A stretch of 13,929 nucleotides of DNA from Acidimicrobiales bacterium (GTDB taxonomy: Bacteria; Actinomycetota; Acidimicrobiia; Acidimicrobiales; Poriferisodaliceae). This document shows positions 6,908-13,929 of the stretch, one piece after another (position 1 is the first letter of the stretch; every line of letters starts with the position of its first letter). The notes under the pieces were generated by a model, which did no database searches, was not told where the DNA came from, and saw only the letters and a list, made by a program, of their open reading frames with translations. The translations under genes were made by a program, and so were the position numbers. The DNA lies in assembly GCA_020631315.1 (NCBI GenBank), contig JAHDHM010000055.1, forward strand, positions 1 through 13,929, written 5' to 3'.

Positions 6908-6934
6908 TGGCGTCTCCTGTCGGCGAGGTCGTGA

Positions 6935-6950
6935 GGGCTCGGCAGAGCCC
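6935..6950 (-). other. stem-loop between rplO and secY
   Basis: GGGCTC (6935–6940) and GAGCCC (6945–6950) form a perfect 6-bp GC stem with a 4-base loop. It starts 2 bases after the rplO stop and ends about 17 bases before the secY ribosome binding site. No T-run follows it. It may mark an RNA processing point or a partial attenuator between the ribosomal genes and the membrane channel gene; this is inference only. Confidence 0.45.
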
Positions 6951-6952
6951 GA

Positions 6953-7444
6953 TCAGCGGTTGGTGTGCTGATTGCCCTTGGCCGGCGGACGGGGGCCACC
7001 GAAGGGCTTGGGCAGGACTTCAACGGTACCGCCCGCAGCAGTGATGGCTGCTTCAGCGGACTTCGAGAAGCCGTGTGCCTTGACGGTGACGGCCGACGAG
7101 AGCTCGCCGCGACCGAGGATCTTCACCAGCGAGTCCTTGCCGATGAGGCCGCGCTCGCGCAGCGCCTCGGGCGTGATCTCGTCGAGACCCAGCTCGGCGA
7201 CGGTGTCCAGGTTGATGGCCTGGTACTCGACGCGGAACGGGTTGGTGAAGCCCTTCAGCTTCGGGAGACGGCGCTGCAGCGGCTGCTGACCACCCTCGTA
7301 CCAGAGTGGGACCTTGCTCCGAGCCTTGGTGCCCTTGGTACCGCGGCCGGCAGTCTTACCGCCCTTGCCGCCGGTACCGCGACCGACGCGCTTGCGGTCC
7401 TTGGTGGCGCCCTCAGCGGGGTGCAGATCGTGGGGCTTCAGCAT
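6953..7444 (-). CDS. rplO: 50S ribosomal protein L15
   Basis: L15 is a late-assembly large-subunit protein whose N-terminal arm threads through 23S rRNA. The 163-residue product has the glycine/lysine-rich arm RVGRGTGGKGGKTAGRGTKG (19–38), the FTNPFRVEYQAINLDT segment and the C-terminal globular part ending around GGTVEVLPKPFGGP. The short tail KGNQHTNR is unremarkable. The ATG at 7442–7444 begins one base after the rpmD stop (TGA G ATG), so the two are tightly coupled. Confidence 0.97.
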   Translation of the reverse strand: MLKPHDLHPAEGATKDRKRVGRGTGGKGGKTAGRGTKGTKARSKVPLWYEGGQQPLQRRLPKLKGFTNPFRVEYQAINLDTVAELGLDEITPEALRERGLIGKDSLVKILGRGELSSAVTVKAHGFSKSAEAAITAAGGTVEVLPKPFGGPRPPAKGNQHTNR

Positions 7445-7445
7445 C

Positions 7446-7634
7446 TCAGGATCCTTCTGCCGGCTCGACCTCGACGAGGTGAGCGACCTTGCGGAGCATG
7501 CCCTGGATCTCAGGACGGTCCGGAAGGGTGTTGGACTTGCCGATTCGGCCGAGGCCGAGGGCTCGGAGGGTGCCGCGGTGCACCGGCTTGGAGCCGATGG
7601 CCGACCGCACCTGGGTGATCTTCAGGTCGCTCAC
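7446..7634 (-). CDS. rpmD: 50S ribosomal protein L30
   Basis: L30 is a small peripheral large-subunit protein. The 62-residue product [20 protein letters not shown], followed by [20 protein letters not shown], matches the bacterial family end to end. The start is the GTG at 7632–7634, which overlaps the rpsE stop as GTGA. The frame remains open further upstream, but conservation begins here. Its place between rpsE and rplO is standard. Confidence 0.96.
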   Translation of the reverse strand: MSDLKITQVRSAIGSKPVHRGTLRALGLGRIGKSNTLPDRPEIQGMLRKVAHLVEVEPAEGS

Positions 7635-8269
7635 GACGCCACCTCGTCGGCGACACGCTGGTTCTTGCGCTCGCGCTCGGTCTCCTTGTAGGCCTCGAGG
7701 AGACCCTTCGGGATGCACTCCTCGGGCGACATGCCACGCAGGGCGGCGATCTCGTCGGGGCGCTTGATGTCACGCAGACCCTGGATGGTCGCCTTCGCCA
7801 CGTTGATGTGGTTCGACGAACCGAGGGACTTGGCGAGCACGTCGCTGATGCCGGCCTCTTCGAGGATGGCGCGGGCAGCACCACCGGCGATGACGCCGGT
7901 ACCGGGAGCAGCCGGCTTGAGCATGACGCGTCCTGCGCCGAGCTCGCCGATGACCGGGTGCACGATGGTGGAGCCGGCGAGCGGGACCTCGAAGAGGTTC
8001 TTCTTGGCCTCCTCGGTGCCCTTCTGGATCGCCAGCGGAACTTCCTTGGCCTTGCCGTAACCGAGGCCGACGCGGCCGCGACCGTCACCGATCACCACGA
8101 GAGCGGTGAAGGAGAACCGACGACCACCCTTGACGACCTTGGCGACACGGTTGATGTCGATGACCCGGGACTCCCGGAGACCGTCGGCATCACGTCCGTT
8201 GCGGTCGCGGTTGTCGCGACGCTCGTTGTTGTCGCGGCGGTTGCCCCGCTGGTTGTTGTTGTTCGACAT
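7631..8269 (-). CDS. rpsE: 30S ribosomal protein S5
   Basis: S5 lies near the mRNA entry and decoding centre and affects translational accuracy. The 212-residue protein has the double-stranded-RNA-binding-like N-domain ([40 protein letters not shown]) and the C-domain with [17 protein letters not shown] and [16 protein letters not shown]. The first 30 or so residues are a disordered Asn/Arg/Asp tail ([20 protein letters not shown]), encoded partly by repeated AAC codons, longer than in E. coli S5. The ATG at 8267–8269 overlaps the rplR stop (TGATG). The 3' end overlaps rpmD as GTGA. Confidence 0.97.
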   Translation of the reverse strand: MSNNNNQRGNRRDNNERRDNRDRNGRDADGLRESRVIDINRVAKVVKGGRRFSFTALVVIGDGRGRVGLGYGKAKEVPLAIQKGTEEAKKNLFEVPLAGSTIVHPVIGELGAGRVMLKPAAPGTGVIAGGAARAILEEAGISDVLAKSLGSSNHINVAKATIQGLRDIKRPDEIAALRGMSPEECIPKGLLEAYKETERERKNQRVADEVAS

Positions 8270-8625
8270 CAGAACTCCAGTCCACCCTCGCGAGCGGCAT
8301 CCGCCACAGCAGCGACACGGCCGTGGTACTGGTTGCCGCCACGGTCGAACACGACGCGGGAGACACCCACAGCCGAGGCACGCTCGGCGATCAGCTTGCC
8401 GACGCGAGCGGCGGCGTCCTTGTTGCCGGTGTAGCCGGCGGAGCGGACCTCGGCCTCCGTGGAGGAAGCGGCGGCCAGCGTGCGACCGGCGAGATCGTCG
8501 ATGACCTGCGCCGAGATGTGCTTGTTCGAACGGAACACCGTCAGGCGCGGACGCTGCGGGGTGCCTTCGATCTTCTTGCGGACTCGGGTGTGGCGGCGAG
8601 CCCGGGCGTGTGCGTTGTTGCTCAT
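8269..8625 (-). CDS. rplR: 50S ribosomal protein L18
   Basis: L18 binds 5S rRNA in the central protuberance with L5. The 118-residue product starts [20 protein letters not shown] and carries the family segments [39 protein letters not shown] and [20 protein letters not shown], ending AREGGLEF. All are typical and the length is normal. The ATG at 8623–8625 has a GAGGAAA site and lies 12 bases after the rplF stop. Its own stop overlaps the rpsE start. Confidence 0.97.
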   Translation of the reverse strand: MSNNAHARARRHTRVRKKIEGTPQRPRLTVFRSNKHISAQVIDDLAGRTLAAASSTEAEVRSAGYTGNKDAAARVGKLIAERASAVGVSRVVFDRGGNQYHGRVAAVADAAREGGLEF

Positions 8626-8637
8626 GAGTTTCCTCGC

Positions 8638-9177
8638 CTACTTCGCGGCCTTGCCGGCCTTGCGCAGGACGTACTCGTCGACGTAGCGGATGCCCTTGCC
8701 CTTGTAGGGCTCAGGCTCGCGGTACTTGCGGATGTTCGCGGCCACCTGCCCGACGAGCTGCTTGTCGACGCCGGAGACCTTGATGCTGGTGGCCGACGGG
8801 ACCTCGAAGGTCACGCCTTCGGGAGCCTGGACCTCGACGGGATGGGAGAAGCCGAGCGCGAGCTCGAGCTTGTCCGGGCCCTTGGCGACGGCGCGGTAAC
8901 CGACGCCGACGATGGACAGTTCCTTGGTGAAGCCCTGCGACACACCCGTCACCATGTTGGCGATGAGGGCACGGGACAGGCCGTGGAGCGAACGGTTCTC
9001 ACGCTCGTCGTCCGAACGGGTGACGACCACGGCACCTTCGTCGACCGACACCGAGATGGTGTCGGGGACGGTGTGCTCGAGGGTGCCCTTGGAACCCTTG
9101 ACGGTGACGTTGGAGCCGTCGACGGTGACGTCGACGCCGCTCGGGATGGTGATCGGTGCGTTGCCGATGCGGGACAT
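8638..9177 (-). CDS. rplF: 50S ribosomal protein L6
   Basis: L6 sits at the base of the L7/L12 stalk next to the sarcin–ricin loop. The 179-residue product shows the two repeated L6 domains. The first begins [20 protein letters not shown], and the second contains [20 protein letters not shown] and LGFSHPVEV. The C-terminal signature [20 protein letters not shown] is intact. The ATG at 9175–9177 has an AGGAGA site and lies 8 bases after rpsH. Nothing unusual was seen. Confidence 0.97.
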   Translation of the reverse strand: MSRIGNAPITIPSGVDVTVDGSNVTVKGSKGTLEHTVPDTISVSVDEGAVVVTRSDDERENRSLHGLSRALIANMVTGVSQGFTKELSIVGVGYRAVAKGPDKLELALGFSHPVEVQAPEGVTFEVPSATSIKVSGVDKQLVGQVAANIRKYREPEPYKGKGIRYVDEYVLRKAGKAAK

Positions 9178-9185
9178 CTCGTCTC

Positions 9186-9590
9186 CTACCAGACGTGGCA
9201 GAGGACCTCGCCGCCCATGTTGCGCTTGCGCGCCTCACGGTCGGTCATGAGCCCCTGGCTGGTGGACAGGACAGCGATACCGAGACCGCCGAGCACACGA
9301 GGTGCCTCGGAGGACTTGGTGTACACCCGAAGACCCGGCTTCGACACTCGGGTGATGCCCGAGATCGTCTGGTCGCGATCGGCGGTGTACTTCAGGTCGA
9401 TGGTGAGCTTGCCCTGCGGAGCGCCCTCGGGCGCCTCGACGGCGAAGCTCTCGATGTAGCCCTCGGACTTCAAGATGTCCGCAAGGGCCACCTTCACCTT
9501 GGACGACGGCATGGTCACGGAGTCCTTGCGAGCGCTCGAAGCGTTGCGGATCCGCGTGAGCATGTCAGCGATGGGATCGGTCATGGTCAT
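9186..9590 (-). CDS. rpsH: 30S ribosomal protein S8
   Basis: S8 binds 16S rRNA helix 21 in the body of the small subunit and, in E. coli, represses spc mRNA. The 134-residue product reads [20 protein letters not shown] and ends with the conserved [35 protein letters not shown]. The frame is open to 9668, but the strong AGGAGGG site at 9598–9604 points to the ATG at 9588–9590. The ATG two codons later is a weaker alternative. It follows rpsN by 13 bases. Confidence 0.96.
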   Translation of the reverse strand: MTMTDPIADMLTRIRNASSARKDSVTMPSSKVKVALADILKSEGYIESFAVEAPEGAPQGKLTIDLKYTADRDQTISGITRVSKPGLRVYTKSSEAPRVLGGLGIAVLSTSQGLMTDREARKRNMGGEVLCHVW

Positions 9591-9597
9591 GGACGTT

Positions 9598-9604
9598 CCC
9601 TCCT
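9598..9604 (-). promoter_or_regulatory. strong Shine–Dalgarno that fixes the rpsH start
   Basis: AGGAGGG on the minus strand, 7 bases before the ATG at 9588–9590, is one of the strongest ribosome binding sites in the window and selects this ATG among the open-frame alternatives. It overlaps the end of the rpsN stop region. Confidence 0.75.
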
Positions 9605-9789
9605 CACCAGCTCGACTTCGTGACGCCGGGCAGTTCGCCGGCATGGGCCATGTCCCGCAGACACACACGGCACAGACCGAACTTGCGGTACACCGAGCGT
9701 GGACGGCCGCACTTGCGGCAGCGGGTGTAGCCGCGCACCTTGAACTTGGGGGTGCGCTGCTGCTTCTGAATGAGTGCCTTCTTGGCCAT
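9604..9789 (-). CDS. rpsN: 30S ribosomal protein S14, zinc-binding (type Z)
   Basis: S14 is a late-assembly head protein. The 61-residue product is the short type Z form, with zinc ligands C24 and C27 ([10 protein letters not shown]) and C40 and C43 (GLCRVCLRD). The conserved end is [17 protein letters not shown]. Zinc-free actinobacterial paralogues are about 100 residues, so this is the zinc-dependent primary copy. Its ATG overlaps the rplE stop by one base (TAATG), implying translational coupling. Confidence 0.97.
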   Translation of the reverse strand: MAKKALIQKQQRTPKFKVRGYTRCRKCGRPRSVYRKFGLCRVCLRDMAHAGELPGVTKSSW

Positions 9790-10355
9790 TAGTCCTGCCC
9801 CTCCCGCACGAACGGGAACCCCATCGCGGTCAGCAGAGCCCGACCGTGATCGTTGTTGGTGGCTGTGGTCACGATCGTGATGTCCATGCCTCGGATGGCC
9901 GACACCTTGTCGTAGTTGATCTCCGGGAAGATCAGCTGCTCGGTCACACCGAACGTGTAGTTGCCGCGGCCGTCGAACGACTTGTCCGAGAGACCTCGGA
10001 AGTCACGGATCCGCGGGATGGCGAGCGTGACCAGACGGTCGTAGAACTCCCACATCTGGTTGCCGCGAAGCGTCACCTTGGCGCCGATGGCGTTGCCCTC
10101 ACGGAGCTTGAAGCCGGCGATCGACTTCTTGGCTCGGGTCGGGATCGCCTTCTGACCAGCGATGGTGGTGAGGTCCGACAGCGCTCCGTCGAGGTTGGCC
10201 CGGTTCGTCAGCGCAGAGCCGACGCCCATGTTCAGGCCGATCTTCTCGAAGCGAGGGACCATCATGATGTTCGGAAGGTCGAGTTCCGTCTTCAGTGCCT
10301 CACGCACCTCGTCGCGGTACTTGGCCTTCATGCGTGGCTCGGTGATGGTGCTCAC
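9789..10355 (-). CDS. rplE: 50S ribosomal protein L5
   Basis: L5 binds 5S rRNA and bridges to S13 and the P-site tRNA. The 188-residue product contains [20 protein letters not shown], the [20 protein letters not shown] segment, the [17 protein letters not shown] strand, and [17 protein letters not shown] with the final [20 protein letters not shown]. Length and motifs are standard. The start is a GTG at 10353–10355 with a GAGGAG site, overlapping the rplX stop as GTGA. Confidence 0.97.
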   Translation of the reverse strand: MSTITEPRMKAKYRDEVREALKTELDLPNIMMVPRFEKIGLNMGVGSALTNRANLDGALSDLTTIAGQKAIPTRAKKSIAGFKLREGNAIGAKVTLRGNQMWEFYDRLVTLAIPRIRDFRGLSDKSFDGRGNYTFGVTEQLIFPEINYDKVSAIRGMDITIVTTATNNDHGRALLTAMGFPFVREGQD

Positions 10356-10660
10356 GACAGCTCCTCGCCTGATGCCTTGTGGTAGCGGACCTTGGTGTCG
10401 CCCTCGATGCGGTAGCCGACACGGCCGACCTTGTCGGTCTTGGGGCAGACCACGGCCACGTTGCTCGCGTGGATCGGCATGATCTTGTCGATGATGCCGC
10501 CCTGCTCGTTGGCCTGGGTGGGCTTGGTGTGACGCTTGGCCACGTTCACACCCTCGACCAGGACCTTGTTCTTGCCGGGATCGACGGAGACGACTTCGCC
10601 TCGCGCTCCCTTGTCCTTGCCGGTGAGCACCTCGACGGTGTCACCCTTCTTGATCTTCAT
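10352..10660 (-). CDS. rplX: 50S ribosomal protein L24
   Basis: L24 initiates large-subunit assembly and sits near the exit tunnel. The 102-residue product begins with a KOW motif, [20 protein letters not shown], then [20 protein letters not shown], and ends in [13 protein letters not shown]. The frame is open to 10930, but the ATG at 10658–10660 matches the family start and has a strong GGAGGTG site at 10668–10674. That site lies within the last codons of rplN. The gap to the rplN stop is a single base. Confidence 0.97.
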   Translation of the reverse strand: MKIKKGDTVEVLTGKDKGARGEVVSVDPGKNKVLVEGVNVAKRHTKPTQANEQGGIIDKIMPIHASNVAVVCPKTDKVGRVGYRIEGDTKVRYHKASGEELS

Positions 10661-10661
10661 C

Positions 10662-11030
10662 TCAGAGCACCTCCGGGGCGAGCGAGACGATGCGCATGAA
10701 GCGCTTGTCACGGAGCTCGCGGCCGACCGGGCCAAAGATGCGGGTGCCACGCGGCTCGTTGTTGTTGTTGATGAGCACGGCGGCGTTCTCGTCGAAGCGG
10801 ATGTACGAGCCATCCGGACGGCGACGCTCCTTGCGGGTGCGGACCACCACGCAGCGAACGACCTCGCCCTTCTTGACAGCGGCGCCCGGCAGTGCGTCCT
10901 TGACGGTGGCGACGAAGATGTCACCGACACCGGCGTAGCGGCGGCGCGAACCCCCGAGCACCTTGATGCACAGGACTTCCTTGGCGCCGGAGTTGTCGGC
11001 CACCTTGAGGCGGGTCTCCTGCTGGATCAT
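10662..11030 (-). CDS. rplN: 50S ribosomal protein L14
   Basis: L14 forms an intersubunit bridge and is a docking site for the silencing factor RsfS. The 122-residue product is canonical: [38 protein letters not shown], the signature region [20 protein letters not shown], and [20 protein letters not shown] at the end. The ATG at 11028–11030 overlaps the rpsQ stop (ATGA). Confidence 0.98.
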   Translation of the reverse strand: MIQQETRLKVADNSGAKEVLCIKVLGGSRRRYAGVGDIFVATVKDALPGAAVKKGEVVRCVVVRTRKERRRPDGSYIRFDENAAVLINNNNEPRGTRIFGPVGRELRDKRFMRIVSLAPEVL

Positions 11031-11305
11031 CGGGCACGCTCCACGACCTCGACCAGGCGCCAGCGCTTGGTCTTCGACAGCGGACGGGTCTCGGCCACGC
11101 GCACGCGGTCGCCGACCTTGACGTCGTTGGTCTCGTCGTGCACGTAGAGCTTCTTCGTGCGCTGGACCGTCTTGTTGTAGCGGGGATGACGAACCCGATC
11201 GACGACGGCGACCACGGCGGTCTTGTCCATGTCGTTCGACACGACGAGGCCCTCGCGGACCTTGCGTGCGTTCGGGCGCTCAGCCGACTGCTGCTCTTCG
11301 GTCAT
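11027..11305 (-). CDS. rpsQ: 30S ribosomal protein S17
   Basis: S17 is a primary 16S-binding protein with an OB fold. The 92-residue product has a short polar leader ([15 protein letters not shown]) and then [59 protein letters not shown]. The frame stays open upstream, but the ATG at 11303–11305 overlaps the rpmC stop as TGATG, which fixes the start. It is in the standard rpmC–rpsQ–rplN order. Confidence 0.96.
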   Translation of the reverse strand: MTEEQQSAERPNARKVREGLVVSNDMDKTAVVAVVDRVRHPRYNKTVQRTKKLYVHDETNDVKVGDRVRVAETRPLSKTKRWRLVEVVERAR

Positions 11306-11526
11306 CAGGACTCCTCGGCGGCAATGGACTCGGCAGCGGCGATCTCTCGCTCGCGCAGGATGGTGTTGATGCGGGCGACCTGGCGCTTGGCGCTGGTCAC
11401 GGCGGCGGGGCTCTCGAGCTGGCCGGTGGCGAACTGGAACCGGAGGTTGAACAGCTCGGCCTTGGTCTCGGAGAGACGGTCGATCAGCTGCTCGTCGTCG
11501 AGCTTGCGCAAATCCTTGACGGACAT
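11305..11526 (-). CDS. rpmC: 50S ribosomal protein L29
   Basis: L29 is a small helical protein beside the peptide exit and contacts signal recognition particle and trigger factor. The 73-residue product reads [20 protein letters not shown], then [20 protein letters not shown], and ends in an Ala/Glu-rich tail. The ATG at 11524–11526 overlaps the rplP stop (TGATG). A GTG immediately before it is an alternative start that would add one residue. A GAAGGGA site lies upstream. Confidence 0.95.
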   Translation of the reverse strand: MSVKDLRKLDDEQLIDRLSETKAELFNLRFQFATGQLESPAAVTSAKRQVARINTILREREIAAAESIAAEES

Positions 11527-11942
11527 CACATGGTCCCTTCGCGGCCGACGATGCGGGCCTTGATCGGGAGCTTCTGGATGGCACGGGCGAGGGCCTCGCG
11601 GGCGAGTTCCTCGTCGACGCCACCGAGCTCGAACATGATCCGACCCGGCTTGACGACGGCGACCCAACGCTCGGGGTTGCCCTTGCCGGAACCCATGCGG
11701 GTCTCAGCCGGCTTCTGCGTGACCGGCTTGTCCGGGAACACGCGGATCCACACCTTGCCGCCACGCTTGACGTGACGGGTCATGGCGATACGGGAGGCCT
11801 CGATCTGGCGGGCGGTGATCCACCCGGGCTCGAGGGCCTGGATACCGAGGTCGCCGAACGTGACCTTGTCGCCGCCCTTGGCGGCGCCGGTCATGCGGCC
11901 CCGGTGATGCTTGCGGTGCTTGACCTTCTTTGGCATCAACAT
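11526..11942 (-). CDS. rplP: 50S ribosomal protein L16
   Basis: L16 organises the A-site region of the large subunit. The 138-residue product reads [20 protein letters not shown] and continues with [40 protein letters not shown] and the [20 protein letters not shown] loop that approaches the peptidyl-transferase centre. The ATG at 11940–11942 overlaps the rpsC stop (TGATG) with an AGGAG site 10 bases upstream, so I prefer it over the ATG two codons later. Confidence 0.97.
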   Translation of the reverse strand: MLMPKKVKHRKHHRGRMTGAAKGGDKVTFGDLGIQALEPGWITARQIEASRIAMTRHVKRGGKVWIRVFPDKPVTQKPAETRMGSGKGNPERWVAVVKPGRIMFELGGVDEELAREALARAIQKLPIKARIVGREGTM

Positions 11943-12850
11943 CAGTCAGCATCTCCTGGACGGAACCGATCGGCACCACCACCCGAGTTGCGGGTGTTGC
12001 GCTCGATCTCCTCCTCCTCGGCGAGGAGCTTCTCGAACTCGGGATCGGCCTCGCCGACGAGCGGCTTGGGATCGATGACCTCGTCCTCGGGGGCGGCAGC
12101 GACTGCAGCCTCGGCGGCACGACGGCCACTGGAGGAGACGGCACCGGTCGGCAGCGGAGCGGCCTGCTCGCCCGTGGCCATGGCGGCCTCACGAGCGATG
12201 CGGTCGTCAGCCGAGACCTTGTAGGGAAGGATGTCGCCCTTGTAGAGCCACACCTTGACGCCGATGCGACCGGCAGTGGTGCGAGCCTCGCGGAAGCCGT
12301 AGTCGATGTCGGCACGCAGCGTGTGCAGCGGCACACGGCCTTCGCGGTACCACTCGGTGCGGCTCATCTCGGCGCCGCCGAGACGACCCGAGCACTGGAC
12401 ACGGATGCCGAGGGCACCGGCCTTCTGGGCGTTCTGCACGGCGCGCTTCATGGCACGACGGAAGGCGACACGGCCGGCGAGCTGGTCGGCGACACCCTGG
12501 GCGATCAGCGCAGCGTCGAGCTCGGGCTGCTTGATCTCCTGGATGTTGAGCTGGACCTTGGCGTTGCCGGTGATCTTGGTGAGACCGGCACGAAGACGGT
12601 CGGCCTCCGAGCCACGGCGACCGATGACGATGCCCGGGCGTGCGGTGTGCACGTCGACCCGGAGACGATCACGGGTGCGCTCGACCTCGATGCGGCTGAT
12701 CGCGGCGTGCGGCAGCTCGGTCATGAGGTAGTTCCGGATGTTCCAGTCCTCGATGACGTTGTCGGTGTAGCCCTTGTCGCTGAACCAGCGGGACTTCCAA
12801 TCGGTGGTGACACCGAGACGGAAGCCGTACGGGTGGATCTTCTGCCCCAT
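11942..12850 (-). CDS. rpsC: 30S ribosomal protein S3 with acidic C-terminal tail
   Basis: S3 lines the mRNA entry channel. The 302-residue product is longer than the 233 residues of E. coli S3. It starts [20 protein letters not shown] and has the KH domain motif GIVIGRRG (73–80). The C-terminal domain follows, with [40 protein letters not shown] and [15 protein letters not shown] (to about 210). The last 90 residues are a low-complexity Ala/Glu/Asp tail, likely disordered. The frame is open to 13168, but the ATG at 12848–12850 is the family start; it lies 2 bases after the rplV stop. Confidence 0.97.
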   Translation of the reverse strand: MGQKIHPYGFRLGVTTDWKSRWFSDKGYTDNVIEDWNIRNYLMTELPHAAISRIEVERTRDRLRVDVHTARPGIVIGRRGSEADRLRAGLTKITGNAKVQLNIQEIKQPELDAALIAQGVADQLAGRVAFRRAMKRAVQNAQKAGALGIRVQCSGRLGGAEMSRTEWYREGRVPLHTLRADIDYGFREARTTAGRIGVKVWLYKGDILPYKVSADDRIAREAAMATGEQAAPLPTGAVSSSGRRAAEAAVAAAPEDEVIDPKPLVGEADPEFEKLLAEEEEIERNTRNSGGGADRFRPGDAD

Positions 12851-12852
12851 GA

Positions 12853-13743
12853 TCAGGCCTCTGTCTCTTCGCCCGCAGCGTCCGCTGCAGGGTCGTTCTC
12901 GTCGGCGTTTGCTGCAGGTGCCTTGGTGCCGGCCTTGATGAAGCCGGCGGCCTCGGCGGTGGCGGCGTCGACGAAGTAGACCTCGGCGACCGTGGCGTCG
13001 TACCAGCGGCCGTCGGGCTCGTGGTACTTCATCGAATCGGCGGTGCCCTTGACCGGGAAGCCCTCGGGGATCGAGCCATCGGCCGGCGGTGCCATGGAGC
13101 CCTCGCCGTACGGGGACTCGTCCGAGACGTTGGCCTCGCCGTCGGCGTCGGCGTCCTCGGCGTTCCACTCTTCGACGGCTGCCTCGTCGGTGACGGGGGC
13201 GTCATCGACGACTGCTTCGGCGGCATCGTCGGCCGCGGCCTCGACGGCGGCGTCGTCGGTGGTGTCCTCGGGCACGTCGTCGGCAGCACGGCTGGCGGCG
13301 ACTCGGGCGCTGCGGTCGGCACGGCTGCCACCGGTCGAGCCGGCAGCTTCCTGTGCGGCCCGACGCAGCTCGAGCTCGTCGTCGTCCATCTGGGCGACCA
13401 CCACGGTGATGTGGCAGGTGCGCTTGTTGATACGAGTGGCGCGGCCGCGAGCACGCGGGCGCCAACGCTTGAGGGTCGGGCCCTCGTTGGCGAAGCACTC
13501 GGCGACGTACAGCTCGTCGGCGTCGAGACCCTCGTTGTTGGTGGCGTTGGCGATGGCCGAAGCCAGCACCTTGCCGACGACGTCGGCTGCGCCACGCTCG
13601 CTGAAGCGCAGGATGTCCTGGGCGTCCTTGACGTCCTCGTCGCGGATGAGCGCGAGCACGGCACGGGCTTTGCTGGCCGACATGCGAGCGAACTTGTGGG
13701 TCGCGCGGGCGCCGGCGACCTCGGTCAGATCGACGGTGCTCAT
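12853..13743 (-). CDS. rplV: 50S ribosomal protein L22 with long acidic tail and C-terminal domain
   Basis: L22 lines the polypeptide exit tunnel. The L22 part is residues 12–118 or so: [20 protein letters not shown], then [20 protein letters not shown] and the hairpin [20 protein letters not shown], then TVVVAQ. Normal L22 ends here at about 110–130 residues, but this protein has 296. Residues 120–208 are Asp/Glu/Ala-rich and probably disordered. Residues 209–274 form a compact, aromatic-containing segment: [20 protein letters not shown], then [20 protein letters not shown], ending AGF. This resembles the short domain that databases call a sunset domain in actinobacterial proteins. The final 20 residues are acidic. 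The ATG at 13741–13743 overlaps the rpsS stop. Confidence 0.95.
   Translation of the reverse strand: MSTVDLTEVAGARATHKFARMSASKARAVLALIRDEDVKDAQDILRFSERGAADVVGKVLASAIANATNNEGLDADELYVAECFANEGPTLKRWRPRARGRATRINKRTCHITVVVAQMDDDELELRRAAQEAAGSTGGSRADRSARVAASRAADDVPEDTTDDAAVEAAADDAAEAVVDDAPVTDEAAVEEWNAEDADADGEANVSDESPYGEGSMAPPADGSIPEGFPVKGTADSMKYHEPDGRWYDATVAEVYFVDAATAEAAGFIKAGTKAPAANADENDPAADAAGEETEA
12922..13119 (-). other. sunset-like domain encoded at the end of rplV
   Basis: This segment encodes L22 residues about 209–274. The pattern is Tyr-His-x-Pro-Asp, a Trp-Tyr pair, Thr-x-Ala-Glu-Val-x-Phe, and Ala-Ala-Gly-Phe. It looks like the core of the zinc-binding domain of Ada-type proteins but without cysteines. 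Assignment to the sunset family is from memory of its sequence pattern and is moderately certain. Confidence 0.6.
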
Positions 13744-13929
13744 CGGCGGCCCTTACGTTCCTGGCCGGCGTGGAACTTGAAGGTCCGCGACGGGGCGAAC
13801 TCTCCGAGCTTGTGACCGACCATCGACTCGGTCACGTAGACCGGGACGTGCTTGCGACCATCGTGGACGGCGATCGTGTGACCGATCATGTCGGGGATGA
13901 TGGTGGAGCGACGGGACCAGGTCTTGATG
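13740..13929 (-). CDS. rpsS: 30S ribosomal protein S19 (partial, start beyond window)
   Basis: S19 is in the head of the small subunit and pairs with S13. Only the last 62 codons are present; the first 30 or so residues lie beyond base 13929. The visible part reads [40 protein letters not shown] and [20 protein letters not shown], the complete conserved core and end of the family. The stop at 13740–13742 overlaps the rplV start by 4 bases (ATGA), so the two are translationally coupled. Confidence 0.97.
   Translation of the reverse strand, partial: IKTWSRRSTIIPDMIGHTIAVHDGRKHVPVYVTESMVGHKLGEFAPSRTFKFHAGQERKGRR

Noticed and set aside
5696..6934. Long plus-strand open frame opposite secY (412 residues)
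   Set aside because: It is the reverse-complement shadow of secY, rich in Asp, His, Glu and Arg as expected of an antisense frame in GC-rich DNA, with no recognisable domain.
11942..13168. 408-residue S3 with an N-terminal extension
   Set aside because: The extension lies in a shadow frame of the rplV tail; [11 protein letters not shown] at 12850 is the family start.
12992..13815. Plus-strand frames opposite the rplV tail, Ala/Ser- or Gly/Val-rich
   Set aside because: They are antisense shadows of the low-complexity acidic linker; no ribosome binding site or domain was seen.

Overview
This window is a continuous stretch of the conserved S10–spc–alpha ribosomal protein region. All 28 genes lie on the minus strand, so transcription runs from base 13929 towards base 1. 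The organism looks like a high-GC actinomycete, most likely class Acidimicrobiia and perhaps near Ilumatobacter. This placement is an inference from four things: strongly GC-biased third positions; the actinobacterial order rpoA–rplQ–truA–rplM–rpsI; the sequences of IF-1, SecY and RpoA; and an L22 protein with a long acidic tail ending in a small actinobacterial-type domain.

Layout in the direction of transcription. (1) Bases 13929–9186 hold the end of the S10 cluster and the first part of the spc cluster: rpsS (partial), rplV, rpsC, rplP, rpmC, rpsQ, rplN, rplX, rplE, rpsN, rpsH. Many neighbours here share start and stop codons (ATGA, GTGA, TGATG, TAATG). (2) Bases 9177–5010 hold the rest of spc: rplF, rplR, rpsE, rpmD, rplO, secY, adk. 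A small perfect stem-loop sits between rplO and secY. (3) A 133-base gap (4877–5009) lies where many actinobacteria carry map. It holds a sigma70-like promoter candidate embedded in a 9-bp inverted repeat. (4) Bases 4876–824 hold the alpha cluster: infA, rpmJ, rpsM, rpsK, rpsD, rpoA, rplQ, truA. (5) A 157-base gap (667–823) has a second promoter candidate overlapping an 11-bp hairpin. (6) Bases 666–1 hold rplM and the start of rpsI.

The genes supply both ribosomal subunits, the SecY translocon channel, adenylate kinase, initiation factor IF-1, the RNA polymerase alpha subunit and a tRNA pseudouridine synthase. This is core growth-rate-linked machinery. I see no mobile element, CRISPR array, tRNA, rRNA or plus-strand gene.

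The points that depart from the ordinary are: (a) rpoA is frameshifted as sequenced, with 5 bases missing exactly at the conserved LRR motif, most likely a sequence or assembly error; (b) L22 carries a roughly 170-residue acidic extension ending in a folded-looking domain; (c) infA has no standard start codon at the usual place, where a CTG stands behind a Shine–Dalgarno-like GGAG; (d) map is missing from its usual slot; (e) the two real intergenic gaps each combine a promoter candidate with an inverted repeat.
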